Assembly (NCBI GenBank): GCA_019634795.1
Contig: JAHCAR010000001.1
Location: forward strand, 434,001 to 498,000
DNA from: Dokdonella sp.
Lineage (GTDB): Bacteria; Pseudomonadota; Gammaproteobacteria; Xanthomonadales; Rhodanobacteraceae
DNA length: 64,000 bases
Direction of reading: 5' to 3'
Shown piece by piece: positions 9,790 through 18,218 of this stretch. The notes under the pieces were generated by a model. The model made no database searches and was not told the origin of the DNA. It saw only the letters and a program-made list of their open reading frames with translations. Made by a program: the position numbers and the translations under genes. Numbering within the stretch: position 1 is the stretch's first letter; every line of letters begins with the position of its first letter.

Positions 9790-10133
9790 TCGTCCTTCGG
9801 CGGGTTCTCGCGCAGCAGCGACTCGATGCGTTCGCCACGATCGACCGAGTCGTCGTAGTAGAAGCGGATCTCCGGCACGCGGCGCATCTTCAAGGTGCGC
9901 GAAAGCTCGCGGCGGAACTCGAAGGCCATTTCGTTGAGCGCCTTGACCGCGGCCGTCGACTGCTCGGAAAGCAGCGTGGTCACGAAGACCTTGGCCACGT
10001 CGAGATCCTTGGTCACCTCGACATCGGAGACGCTGACCGATGGCAATGCATGGTCGCGCACCGCCTGGTGCACGAGCACGGCGATCTCCTTGCGCAACTG
10101 CACGGCAACACGATCGGAACGGGTGAAATTCAT
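9786..10133 (-). CDS. rbfA: Ribosome-binding factor A
   Basis: Late 30S maturation and cold-adaptation factor that binds helix 1 of 16S rRNA; 115 aa from the ATG at 10133 (M-NFTRSDRVAVQLRKE). The KH-type fold signature is present: SVSVSDVEVTKDLDVAKVFV, then LSRTLKMRRVPEIRFYYDDS. The frame stays open upstream to 10244, but that extension would translate a repeat array and is rejected. Its stop overlaps the truB start by four bases, so the pair is probably translationally coupled. It is separated from infB by an inverted heptad-repeat element. Confidence 0.96.
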   Translation of the reverse strand: MNFTRSDRVAVQLRKEIAVLVHQAVRDHALPSVSVSDVEVTKDLDVAKVFVTTLLSEQSTAAVKALNEMAFEFRRELSRTLKMRRVPEIRFYYDDSVDRGERIESLLRENPPKDD

Positions 10134-10270
10134 GGGAACGGGAATAGGGAGTGGAGAATGGGGAATGGTTGGAAGCGGGATTTCGGCGAGTGGTTGGCGG
10201 CGCCGCATGAGCGAGAATACGCTTCTGCTTGCGCCTTTACCCATTCCCTATTCCCTATTCTCCATTCCCG
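10134..10270. repeat. Inverted heptad-repeat element 1 (GGGAATA/GGGAATG type)
   Basis: The left arm (about 10134-10168) is a degenerate array of GGGAATA, GGGAGTG, GAGAATG and GGGAATG units. The right arm (about 10239-10270) is the same array inverted. A core of about 70 bases lies between them, with GCTTCCAACC, read on the minus strand, next to one arm. It fills the infB-rbfA gap inside an operon and could fold into a long imperfect mRNA hairpin. Confidence 0.75.
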
Positions 10271-10274
10271 GCCT

Positions 10275-12899
10275 TCAAAGCGTCCGCTGGACTTCGATGC
10301 GTTCGAAGCACTCGATCTGGTCGCCGGCCTTGACGTCGTTGTACTGCTTCACGGCGATACCGCATTCGGTGCCGTTGCGCACCTCGTCGACCAGTTCCTT
10401 GAAGCGGCGCAGCGACTCGAGTTCGCCTTCGAAGATCACCGTGCTGTCGCGCAGGACGCGGATCGGCTTGTTGCGCTTGACCGTACCCTCGACGACCATG
10501 CAGCCGGCGACGGCGCCGAACTTCGACGAGCGGAACACGTCGCGGACCTCGGCGATGCCGATGATTTCCTCGCGGATCTCGACGCCGAGCAAGCCGGTGG
10601 CGACCTGTTTCACCTGGTCGATCACGTCATAGATGATCGAGAAGTAGCGCAGGTCCAGCCCGCTCGATTCGACCACGCGGCGGGCCGCGGCGTCGGCACG
10701 CACGTTGAAGCCGATGATCGTGGCCTTCGACGAGGCCGCACGGGTCGCGTCGGACTCGGTGATGCCACCGACGCCGGACGAGATCACGTTGATCTTGATC
10801 ATGTCGTTGCTCAGCGCGGTCAGCGACTGCACCAGCGCCTCGGTCGAGCCCTGTACGTCGGCCTTGATCACGAGGTTCAGCGAAAGCTGGCCCTCGCCAC
10901 CCTGGCCCATCTGGGCGAGCACGTCCTCCATGCGGTTGCCGGCAGCCTGGACCAGGCGCGTCTCGCGGCGCTTGGCGTCACGCTGGCTGGCGACATCCTT
11001 GGCCAGGCGGTCGTCGGCCACGACGACGAAATCGTCGCCGGCTTCGGGCACGCCGGAAAGTCCGAGCAGCTGCACCGGAATGGACGGACCGGCTTCGTCG
11101 ATCTGCTTGCCGTTCTCGTCGAACAAGGCGCGCACGCGGCCGTACTCGACGCCGCAGACGACGAAGTCGCCCTTCTTCAGGGTGCCCTGCTGGACCAGCA
11201 CCGTGGCAACCGGACCACGGCCCTTGTCGAGGCTCGATTCGATCACGGCGCCGGATGCGCGGCCCTCGCGCACGGCCTTCAGCTCCATCAGCTCGGCCTG
11301 CAGCGAAATCGCTTCGAGCAGGGCGTCGACACCATCGCCGGTCTTGGCCGACAACGGCACGAACTGCACGTCGCCACCCCAGTCCTCGGGCACCACTTCG
11401 TGCTGGATGAGGCCCTGCTTGACGTTCTCCGGATTCGCTTCCGGCTTGTCCATCTTGTTGACCGCGACGATCAGCGGCACCTTGGCCGCGCGCGCATGCT
11501 TGATCGCTTCCACGGTCTGCGGCTTGACGCCGTCATCGGCGGCGACAACGAGGATGACGATATCGGTAGCCTGCGCGCCGCGCTGGCGCATCGAGGTGAA
11601 CGCGGCATGGCCCGGTGTATCGAGGAAGGTGATCACGCCCTTCGGCGTCTCCACATGATAGGCGCCGATGTGCTGGGTGATGCCACCCGCTTCGCCGGCG
11701 GCGATCTTGGTGCGACGGATCGTGTCGAGCAGCGAGGTCTTGCCGTGGTCGACATGGCCCATGATGGTCACCACCGGCGGGCGCGCAACGGCTTCGCCGT
11801 TGACCTCCGCGTGGGCCAGCAGGCTGACCTCGGCATCGGTTTCCGCGGCCTTCACCGCGGTGTGGCCCATCTCCTCGACGACCAACTGCGCGGTGTCGTG
11901 ATCGATGACCTGGTTGATCGTGGCCATGACGCCCATCTTGAACAGGGCCTTGACCACTTCGGCGCCCTTGACCGCCATGCGCTGGGCAAGATCGGCGACG
12001 CTGATCGTCTCGCCGATCTGGACCTCGCGAACAACCGGCGCGGACGGCCGCGAAAAGCCATGCGCGCCCGAGGAGCGCGATTGCTCGAGCGGACGGGCAC
12101 GCGGCTTCTTGCGCCCGGTGCGGCGCGCGCTGCCTTCCTGGGACAGGTGCAGTTCGTTGCCGAAGTATTTCTTGGAGGGCGTCGCGCCGTCACCATCACG
12201 ACCGCGGTGACCGCTGGCATGCTTGGGCTTGCCGTGTCGGCCGGCAGCTTCGCTGGCGCGATCGTCGCTGCGTCGCGGCCGCTCGACCGGAGCCTCGGCG
12301 ACCGGCGCCACGGTCTCGGCGACCAGCGCGGCCGCATCGATCACCTCGTCCGGCTTCTTCGCCTTGGCTTCGGCGGCGGCCGCGGCTGCGCGCGCCTCCT
12401 CCTCGGCTTTCAGGCGGGCTTCCTCGGCAGCCTTCTGGCGTGCTTCCTCTTCCTGGCGGCGGCGCTCGGTTTCGAGGCGCGCCTGCTCCTCGGCATCGCG
12501 CTTGGCCTGCGACTCCTCGAGCTTGCGCAGGGCGTCCTCGCGCTCGGGATCGAGCACCTTGCCCTGGTCCTCGACCACGCTGCGTTTCACATAGGTACGC
12601 TTCTGGCGCACCTCGACGTTGACCGTCTTGGTCGCCGCGCCGCGCTGCCCCGGATTGACGGTCAGCTCGCTGACGGTGCGACGCTTCAGGGTGACCTGCT
12701 TGGGCGCGCTGTCATCGCCCGCGGTTTCGCGCTTGCCATGGTTGCGGCGCAGGAAGCCGAGCAGCTTTACCTTTTCCTTGCTGCTGATCGACTGCTCCGG
12801 GTCGGAGAACTTCATCCCGGCTTCCTCGAGCTGCGCGAGCAGCTTGTCGACCGGAGTGGCCAGCACCGTGGCCAATTGCTTGATTGTTACGTCCGACAT
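10275..12899 (-). CDS. infB: Translation initiation factor IF-2
   Basis: GTPase that brings initiator tRNA to the 30S subunit and promotes subunit joining; 874 aa from the ATG at 12899 ([20 protein letters not shown]). An IF2N module is followed by a charged Glu/Ala/Arg-rich linker and a second IF2N-like segment ([20 protein letters not shown]). The G domain has [20 protein letters not shown] and NKMDKPEAN, and C-terminal domains II-IV follow. A 15-codon upstream extension is ignored because IF-2 proteins start at this methionine. It sits between nusA and rbfA in the conserved operon. An internal start giving a shorter isoform, as in E. coli, is possible but not shown. Confidence 0.98.
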   Translation of the reverse strand: MSDVTIKQLATVLATPVDKLLAQLEEAGMKFSDPEQSISSKEKVKLLGFLRRNHGKRETAGDDSAPKQVTLKRRTVSELTVNPGQRGAATKTVNVEVRQKRTYVKRSVVEDQGKVLDPEREDALRKLEESQAKRDAEEQARLETERRRQEEEARQKAAEEARLKAEEEARAAAAAAEAKAKKPDEVIDAAALVAETVAPVAEAPVERPRRSDDRASEAAGRHGKPKHASGHRGRDGDGATPSKKYFGNELHLSQEGSARRTGRKKPRARPLEQSRSSGAHGFSRPSAPVVREVQIGETISVADLAQRMAVKGAEVVKALFKMGVMATINQVIDHDTAQLVVEEMGHTAVKAAETDAEVSLLAHAEVNGEAVARPPVVTIMGHVDHGKTSLLDTIRRTKIAAGEAGGITQHIGAYHVETPKGVITFLDTPGHAAFTSMRQRGAQATDIVILVVAADDGVKPQTVEAIKHARAAKVPLIVAVNKMDKPEANPENVKQGLIQHEVVPEDWGGDVQFVPLSAKTGDGVDALLEAISLQAELMELKAVREGRASGAVIESSLDKGRGPVATVLVQQGTLKKGDFVVCGVEYGRVRALFDENGKQIDEAGPSIPVQLLGLSGVPEAGDDFVVVADDRLAKDVASQRDAKRRETRLVQAAGNRMEDVLAQMGQGGEGQLSLNLVIKADVQGSTEALVQSLTALSNDMIKINVISSGVGGITESDATRAASSKATIIGFNVRADAAARRVVESSGLDLRYFSIIYDVIDQVKQVATGLLGVEIREEIIGIAEVRDVFRSSKFGAVAGCMVVEGTVKRNKPIRVLRDSTVIFEGELESLRRFKELVDEVRNGTECGIAVKQYNDVKAGDQIECFERIEVQRTL

Positions 12900-12948
12900 A
12901 CCTGTGTACTCCTGACCTACCCGCGATTGCCTCACCCTTGTCACTGCT

Positions 12949-12972
12949 CCGCGGCAAGCTTGCCTGCCGCGG
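12949..12972 (-). other. Hairpin between nusA and infB
   Basis: Perfect 8-bp stem CCGCGGCA / TGCCGCGG with an 8-base loop in the 88-base gap between nusA and infB. There is no U-tract, so it is more likely an RNA processing or pausing structure than a terminator. Confidence 0.4.
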
Positions 12973-12987
12973 TCGGTAGCGACGAGA

Positions 12988-14472
12988 TCAGGTCTCGCGT
13001 GCTGCCATAATCAATTCCGCCGCGCGATCCTCGTCAACCCCATCGATGGCCAGCTCGACGAGTTCGTCGGTGGCCAGATCGGCGAGGTTTTCGCGGGTCA
13101 CGATGCCATGCTGGGCCAACTCGTAGGCGAGCGCCTCGTCCATGGTGTCCAGTTCGAGCAGATCGTCCGCCGGCTTGTGCTCCTCGATCTCCTCCTCGAC
13201 GGCCAGTGCATCGGTCAGCAAGGCGTCGCGGGCACGGGCGCGCAGTTCCTCGACGATATCCTCGTCGAAGCCGTCGATCGCGAGCAGTTCCGCGGTCGGC
13301 ACGTAGGCGATTTCCTCGACCGTGGAAAACCCTTCCTGGACGAGGATCTGGGCGATCTCGTTGTCGACCTCGAGCTTCTCGACGAACAGCGTGCGTGCCG
13401 CTTCCTGCTCGCTCTCGCTCTTCTCGCGAACCTGGTCGGCGGTCATCACGTTGAGCTGCCAGCCCGAAAGCTTGCTGGCGAGACGCACGTTCTGGCCACC
13501 ACGTCCGATCGCCTGCGAAAGCTTGTCCTCGGCGACGGCGATGTCCATCGAGTGCTTTTCCTCGTCGACGATGATCGACTGCACTTCGGCCGGCGCCATC
13601 GCATTGATGACGAACTGGGCGTTGTTCTCGTTCCACAGCACGATGTCGATGCGTTCGCCATTGAGCTCGTTCGACACCGCCTGTACGCGCGAACCGCGCA
13701 TGCCGATGCAGGCCCCGATTGGATCGGTGCGATGGTCATGGGCGAGCACGGCGATCTTGGCGCGGTCACCCGGATCGCGGGCGCAGGCCTTGATCTCGAC
13801 CAGCCCCTGGCCGACCTCGGGAACCTCGAGCTTGAACAGCTCGATCATGAATTCGGGGGCGGTGCGCGAAATGAACAGCTGCGGGCCGCGCGGCTCGGAG
13901 CGCACCTCGTAGAGATAGCCGCGAACGCGATCGCCGGCGCGAACCGCTTCGCGCGGGATCGCCTTGTCGCGCGGGATGAACGCCTCGGCGTTGCCGCCGA
14001 GGTCGATGTAGAGGTTGCCGCGCTCGACGCGCTTGACGATGCCGGTGATCAGCTCGCCGACGCGGTCGGCATAGGCGTCGACGATCTGGGCACGCTCGGC
14101 CTCGCGCACGCGCTGCACGATGACCTGCTTGGCGGCCTGTGCCGCAATGCGGCCGAACTCGGGATTCTCGATCTGCTCCTCGATGAACTCGCCGACCTCG
14201 CAGCCGGGCTTCTCGTCGAGCGCGTCCATCAGGCGGATCTGCCAGTCGGGCGATTCCATGACGACGTCGTCGGCGACGATTTCCCAGCGCCGGAAGGTCT
14301 CGTACTCGCCCGAATGCTTGTCGATCGAGACGCGCGCGAGGATGTCCTCGTTCGGATAGCGCTTCTTCGCCGCGGAGGCGAGCGCCGCTTCCATCGCTTC
14401 GAAAATGACGTCCTTGGGAACGCCCTTTTCGTTCGCGACCGCATCGACCACCAGCAACAATTCTTTGCTCAT
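12988..14472 (-). CDS. nusA: Transcription termination/antitermination factor NusA
   Basis: RNA polymerase-binding elongation factor acting in pausing, intrinsic termination and antitermination; 494 aa. The N-terminal polymerase-binding domain ([19 protein letters not shown]) leads to an S1 domain ([20 protein letters not shown]). Two KH domains follow ([17 protein letters not shown] and [18 protein letters not shown]), then two acidic helix-hairpin-helix repeats ending [16 protein letters not shown]. Having both C-terminal repeats is typical of gamma- and other proteobacteria. It starts 33 bases after rimP and is co-transcribed with it. Confidence 0.98.
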   Translation of the reverse strand: MSKELLLVVDAVANEKGVPKDVIFEAMEAALASAAKKRYPNEDILARVSIDKHSGEYETFRRWEIVADDVVMESPDWQIRLMDALDEKPGCEVGEFIEEQIENPEFGRIAAQAAKQVIVQRVREAERAQIVDAYADRVGELITGIVKRVERGNLYIDLGGNAEAFIPRDKAIPREAVRAGDRVRGYLYEVRSEPRGPQLFISRTAPEFMIELFKLEVPEVGQGLVEIKACARDPGDRAKIAVLAHDHRTDPIGACIGMRGSRVQAVSNELNGERIDIVLWNENNAQFVINAMAPAEVQSIIVDEEKHSMDIAVAEDKLSQAIGRGGQNVRLASKLSGWQLNVMTADQVREKSESEQEAARTLFVEKLEVDNEIAQILVQEGFSTVEEIAYVPTAELLAIDGFDEDIVEELRARARDALLTDALAVEEEIEEHKPADDLLELDTMDEALAYELAQHGIVTRENLADLATDELVELAIDGVDEDRAAELIMAARET

Positions 14473-14505
14473 CTACTCAGCTCCCGAGAAACCGCCAGGG
14501 CGGCC

Positions 14506-15033
14506 TCACTTGTGTTTCGGACCGCGCTTGCGCGATCCGCTGTCCTCATTCCTGGCGCCCTTTGCGCCGATTCCAAGCGCCGCATAGTCCGGCACGAGCT
14601 TGGCCTTGACCACGTTGGCATGAGCGATCGCCACGTCCTTGCCATCCTGGTCGAGATGGATGCGATCGCCTTCCACCGCCTTGATCAGGCCCTGGAAACG
14701 GTGCCTGCCTTCGATCGGCAGGGCGACGTTGACCTTGGCCTCGCTGCCGACGAAGCGCGTGAAATGCTCGAGCGTGAACAACGGACGATCGATGCCGGGC
14801 GAGGACACTTCGAGCGTATAGCGCCCCTCGATCGGATCATTGACGTCGAGCAGCGCCGAGATCTCGCGACTGACCCGCTCGCAATCCTCGATCGCCACTG
14901 GCCGGCCCGGCGCATCGATGAAGACGCGCAACAGGCTGCTGCCCCGGCTCGGACTGAATTCGATACCGACGAATTCCAGGCCAAGATCGGTAACCAGCGG
15001 CTTCAGAAGTTCATTGAGTTTCTCGTTCGTCAC
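14506..15033 (-). CDS. rimP: Ribosome maturation factor RimP
   Basis: 30S assembly factor; 175 aa from a GTG at 15033 (M-TNEKLNELLKPLVTDLG). The family pattern is clear: LEFVGIEFSPSRGSSLLRVFID, the DCERVSREISALLDVND helix, YTLEVSSPGIDRPLF and a C-terminal SH3-like barrel. The C-terminus is basic. The frame stays open upstream through the terminator and the tRNA gene to 15384, so longer annotations of this gene would be wrong. First protein gene of the operon, directly after tRNA-fMet and its terminator. Confidence 0.96.
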   Translation of the reverse strand: MTNEKLNELLKPLVTDLGLEFVGIEFSPSRGSSLLRVFIDAPGRPVAIEDCERVSREISALLDVNDPIEGRYTLEVSSPGIDRPLFTLEHFTRFVGSEAKVNVALPIEGRHRFQGLIKAVEGDRIHLDQDGKDVAIAHANVVKAKLVPDYAALGIGAKGARNEDSGSRKRGPKHK

Positions 15034-15064
15034 TGCGACCGACCGCTCCGCTGCAAATCCCGCC

Positions 15065-15090
15065 AAAAAAAAATGGGCGCAAGGCCCATT
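15065..15090 (-). terminator. Rho-independent terminator/attenuator between tRNA-fMet and rimP
   Basis: Minus-strand stem AATGGGC-CTTGC-GCCCATT followed by nine T residues. It lies about 100 bases after the tRNA and 32 bases before the rimP start. It should stop most transcripts after the tRNA, with read-through supplying the rimP-nusA-infB operon. Confidence 0.88.
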
Positions 15091-15154
15091 CCATAGTTCA
15101 CCGTTGTCTTGCTTCCCAGGCATCGGTGCTCGCGCTTCCTGCGCTTTCCTTGCA

Positions 15155-15178
15155 GAAGGGCCACCGAAGTGGCCCTTC
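15155..15178 (-). other. Strong hairpin just downstream of tRNA-fMet
   Basis: Perfect 10-bp stem GAAGGGCCAC / GTGGCCCTTC with a four-base loop (TTCG on the transcript strand). It begins 10 bases after the encoded CCA of the tRNA and has no U-run. It is probably a 3' processing or protective structure, or a first weak termination site. Confidence 0.5.
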
Positions 15179-15188
15179 GCAGGAAACC

Positions 15189-15265
15189 TGGTAGCGGGGG
15201 CAGGATTTGAACCTGCGACCTTCGGGTTATGAGCCCGACGAGCTGCCAGACTGCTCCACCCCGCA
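15189..15265 (-). tRNA. Initiator tRNA-fMet (CAT)
   Basis: 77-nt cloverleaf with encoded CCA. The anticodon CAT is complementary to 15229-15231. Initiator hallmarks are present: three consecutive G:C pairs at the bottom of the anticodon stem (GGG-CTCATAA-CCC) and an unpaired first acceptor position (here T opposite T rather than the usual C opposite A). The D-arm GAGCAGTCTGGCAGCTCGTC and the TTCAAATCC T-loop are normal. It lies upstream of rimP-nusA-infB, the position of metY in E. coli. Confidence 0.96.
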
Positions 15266-15707
15266 TCAGAGCCGCGCATTGTAACGACGTGGCATGAATC
15301 GCGCAAGGCGATTGTCTTGAGGGCCATGCTTTCGCCGGCTTGCCTGTATCCGGCTGAGTTTCCGCAGTGTCGCCGAGTGCGCAAGGCATGAACCGGAGAT
15401 GACCGCGTATCCAGGACGATCGCTGCCAGCGCGGTATCAAGTGGGGGTCCTGGCCATGCTATTCAAGCGGTCGACCGGCTCCGCAACGTCGCGGCTTCTT
15501 GCGAGCCGGTGATTGGCGCTCGAATCCTTTCCGATGGCTGGTACCCAGGTGGCCTTGGGCAATCGGCTTGCTGGCGCTCTGGGGAGCGAGGTGTGTCGCT
15601 GGTTGGCTATGGGAGCGCCCCTCCGACGAGATCGGAACTGACTATGGCGCGGTTTGGACTCAGGCCGCCGCGCTTTGCCTACAAATTCAAATTCCCGAAG
15701 TGTCGTC
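15266..15707. other. Intergenic stretch without a supported gene
   Basis: About 440 bases between tRNA-fMet and the repeat cluster. Frames on both strands lack recognisable domains, and the longer ones run on into repeats. The promoter for tRNA-fMet and the downstream operon should be near 15266-15330. Confidence 0.4.
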
Positions 15708-15734
15708 CCTGTCCTTCGACAAGCTCAGGACAGG
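15708..15734. repeat. REP-like palindrome
   Basis: CCTGTCCT and AGGACAGG arms surround a TCGACAAGCTC centre. The same 'GTCCTTCGACAAGCTCAGGAC' motif is widely scattered in intergenic DNA of many proteobacteria. It sits just outside the large inverted-repeat element. Confidence 0.7.
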
Positions 15735-15750
15735 CCGGACTTCGTCCGGG

Positions 15751-16565
15751 CAGGGACCCAGTGACTGTGCTTTGCGTACTCCTGCACATCGCTATGCGGC
15801 GCTTGATTGAGCATCTTATAGCAGAGCTTTCACTCGCCTGCGGCGAGCGAGTTACTTCTCTTTGCTTGGTCAAAGAGAAGTAACCAAGAGAAAGACCACC
15901 CCAAAGCGGTGGTCTCCGGGCATCCTGCCCTGCGACTGCGCGGCAGGACTACGGGGGTTCGCTGACAGCACCTCCGTGTGCTGGCAGCGAACTGGGCGCG
16001 ATCCCTCGCGCCCACCCTGCGGGCCTTTCCTTCGCCCAGCCGCCACCGCTTACGGGGCCCGGTTGGCGCGCATCCTGCGCGCCAGAGCGAGGAGCAAAAG
16101 CAACAGCCAAAGCCCCTCATCCGCCTTCGGCACCTTCTCCCGCGAGCGGGAGAAGGAAGAGCAATCGCCACCATCAGCGCGAAAGTGAACACCTGCGTCC
16201 AAGTGCGCGAATGCGGGGATCCGCTTCGTCTTGGCTGCGCAGGAGGCGCAGTGAATGGGGCCCCTATGCAGCGGCGCAGTGGCGGAGACGAGGCCCGCAG
16301 GGTGGCTCGCAGGGATGCGAGCCAGTTGGCTGTCAGTCCACGGATGGACTGTCAGCCAACCCCGGAGCCGCTGCGCGGAGTCGCAGGGCAGGATGCCCGG
16401 AGACCGCTGCATCGGGGTGGCCTTCTCTTTGGTTACTTTCTCTTGGCCACGCAAGAGAAAGTAACTCGCTCGCCGAAGGCGAGTGAAAGCTTTGCTCTCA
16501 CCCCAGGAATGCGCCGCGAAGCGATGTCCAACAGTGCGAACGGTACAGTCACTGGGTCCCGGCCT
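15751..16565. repeat. Composite inverted-repeat element, about 0.8 kb, non-coding
   Basis: Two arms of roughly 190 bases face each other. GGGACCCAGTGACTGT at about 15753 is matched by ACAGTCACTGGGTCCC at about 16545. Moving inward, both arms carry CACTCGCC...GGCGAG, AGAGAAAGTAAC-type, CACCCC and GGTCTCCGGGCATCCTGCCCTGCGAC blocks in opposite orientation. Inside the left arm is a 14-bp perfect hairpin (15851-15864 with 15871-15884), and the middle has a 10-bp hairpin CTTCTCCCGC/GCGGGAGAAG (16134-16155). No transposase or credible protein is encoded; open frames here are repeat translations. Similar dispersed blocks occur in Xanthomonadales genomes. Confidence 0.78.
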
Positions 16566-16606
16566 GCGCCGGGACGACGGCTCGGGGTGTTCCGCCTCCC
16601 TCGAAC

Positions 16607-16633
16607 GCATCGCGCCTGAAGGCGCTCCTACAG
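16607..16633. repeat. REP-like element (TGTAGGAGCGCC type)
   Basis: Contains the palindrome GCGCCTGAAGGCGC followed by TCCTACAG. This matches the 'TGTAGGAGCG...' class of short repeats common between genes in pseudomonads and xanthomonads. Confidence 0.6.
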
Positions 16634-16640
16634 TGGAATC

Positions 16641-16745
16641 GGAGTGACTCGCTCGCGTACAACCGGCCCCGAATATTGGAGTGACTCGCTCGCGTACAAC
16701 CGGCCTCGAATATCGGAGTGACCGCCTCGCCGGCAACCGGCCCCG
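16641..16745. repeat. Three tandem copies of a 37-bp unit
   Basis: Units start at 16641, 16678 and 16715, each with GGAGTGACTCGCTCGCGTAC followed by AACCGGCCCCGAATAT. The first two are nearly identical and the third is diverged. The array ends about 12 bases downstream of the nuoN stop. Confidence 0.85.
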
Positions 16746-16756
16746 GCCGAAAAAAA

Positions 16757-18208
16757 CTAGATGCCGAACGCCCGATTACACCAGTCGAACAAAGGCCCCC
16801 AGGCAAACCCGAGCACGATCAAGGCCAACCCGTTCAAGGAGATTACCCAACGCAAGGGCACGTCGGTCGGAAGCGGCAGTGCGGAGGTATCTGCTGCGGC
16901 GTCGAAGTACATGACCTTGACCACGCGCAGGTAGTAGTAGATGCCGATGATCGCGAACACGATCGCGACGATGGCGAGCCACAGGAAACCGGCGTCGATG
17001 GCGGCCTTGAGCACCAGCAGCTTGGCGAAGAAGCCGAACAGCGGCGGCACGCCGGCCAGCGAGAACATGGCGATGGCCATGATCCCGGCGTACCAGGGGC
17101 TGCGCTGGTTGAGGCCCTTGAAATCGTCGATTTCCTCGCACTCGAAACCCTTGCGCGCGAGCAGGCCGATCATGCCGAAGGCGACCGCTGCGGTCAGCGA
17201 ATAGCTGATCGCATAGAACATCGCAGCCGAGAAACCGGCGGGCGACGCGCCGACGAAACCGAGCAGCAGGAAGCCGACGTGCGAAATCGTCGAATAGGCG
17301 AGCATGCGCTTGAGGTTGCTCTGGGCAATCGCGAACAGGTTGCCGATCGCCAGCGAGAACACCGAGAGGATGGCCAGCATCAGGGTCCAGTGTTCGCTGA
17401 GGCCGCCGAGACCGCCTTCGAGCAGGCGGTAGGCGAGGCCGAAGGCAGCCAGTTTCGGCGCCGAGCCGATGAATACGGTGATCGCGGTCGGGGCGCCCTG
17501 GTAGACGTCGGGCAGCCACATGTGGAACGGCGCGGCGCCGAGCTTGAAGGCGATGCCGGCGATCAGGAAGATCAGGCCGAAGGCGAGCCAGCCCGGATGC
17601 TCGACCTGGCCGATCGAGGCGCTGATGCGGGCCAGATCGAGGGTGCCGGTGGCGCCATAGATCATCGACATGCCGTACAGCAGCAGGCCCGAGGCCAGCG
17701 CGCCGAGCACGAAGTACTTGATGGCCGCTTCGGCGGAAACCGAGGAATCGCGATTCAGGGCGACCAGGGCATACGAAGAAAGGGCCAGCAGTTCGAGGCC
17801 GAGGTAGGCGCTGATCAGGCTGCCGGCCGAGACCAGCAGCATCATGCCGAGCGTCGCGAACAGGATCAGCAGGTAGTACTCGCCGATCAGCAACTGGCGC
17901 TCGCGCATGTAATGGCGACCGTAGAACAGGCTCAGGCCGCTCATCAGCAGGACGAACTGCTTGAGGACGACGCTGATGCCGTCATGCAGGAACATGCCGT
18001 TGAATGCGCTCACGCCCTGCCCTGGCGCCGGTGCTCCGTGCCAGACGAAACAGGCGGCAACCGCCAGCGCTCCGATCGACATCCAGTGCGTGAAATCGCG
18101 CTGGCTCGGCTTTAGGAACAGGTCGATCAGCAGGATCGCGCAGGTCGCGCCGAGCAGGATCAGCTCGGGGAGAATGGCGACCAGATCGTTGGGATTGAAT
18201 GACATCAT
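16757..18208 (-). CDS. nuoN: NADH-quinone oxidoreductase subunit N
   Basis: Proton-pumping antiporter-like membrane subunit of complex I, 483 aa. It is hydrophobic throughout, with the conserved Proton_antipo_M features: KYFVLGALASGLLLYG, the lysine-containing helix AGIAFKLGAAPFHMWLPDVY, and LKRMLAYSTISHVGFLLLGF. It closes the nuo operon and is followed by tandem and inverted repeats. The intergenic distance to nuoM is ten bases. Confidence 0.97.
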   Translation of the reverse strand: MMSFNPNDLVAILPELILLGATCAILLIDLFLKPSQRDFTHWMSIGALAVAACFVWHGAPAPGQGVSAFNGMFLHDGISVVLKQFVLLMSGLSLFYGRHYMRERQLLIGEYYLLILFATLGMMLLVSAGSLISAYLGLELLALSSYALVALNRDSSVSAEAAIKYFVLGALASGLLLYGMSMIYGATGTLDLARISASIGQVEHPGWLAFGLIFLIAGIAFKLGAAPFHMWLPDVYQGAPTAITVFIGSAPKLAAFGLAYRLLEGGLGGLSEHWTLMLAILSVFSLAIGNLFAIAQSNLKRMLAYSTISHVGFLLLGFVGASPAGFSAAMFYAISYSLTAAVAFGMIGLLARKGFECEEIDDFKGLNQRSPWYAGIMAIAMFSLAGVPPLFGFFAKLLVLKAAIDAGFLWLAIVAIVFAIIGIYYYLRVVKVMYFDAAADTSALPLPTDVPLRWVISLNGLALIVLGFAWGPLFDWCNRAFGI

Positions 18209-18218
18209 CGTTGGGGTC

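Noticed and set aside
10050..13010. Very long plus-strand frame opposite infB
   Set aside because: It is the antisense of infB in GC-rich DNA, with Asp/His/Arg/Gly-biased composition and no domain.
14506..15384. 292-codon version of rimP
   Set aside because: It would include a terminator and the tRNA-fMet gene; the GTG at 15033 fits the family.
15499..16806. Several overlapping frames of 60-230 codons
   Set aside because: They translate the inverted-repeat element and REP sequences on both strands and resemble the spurious proteins often annotated from such repeats.
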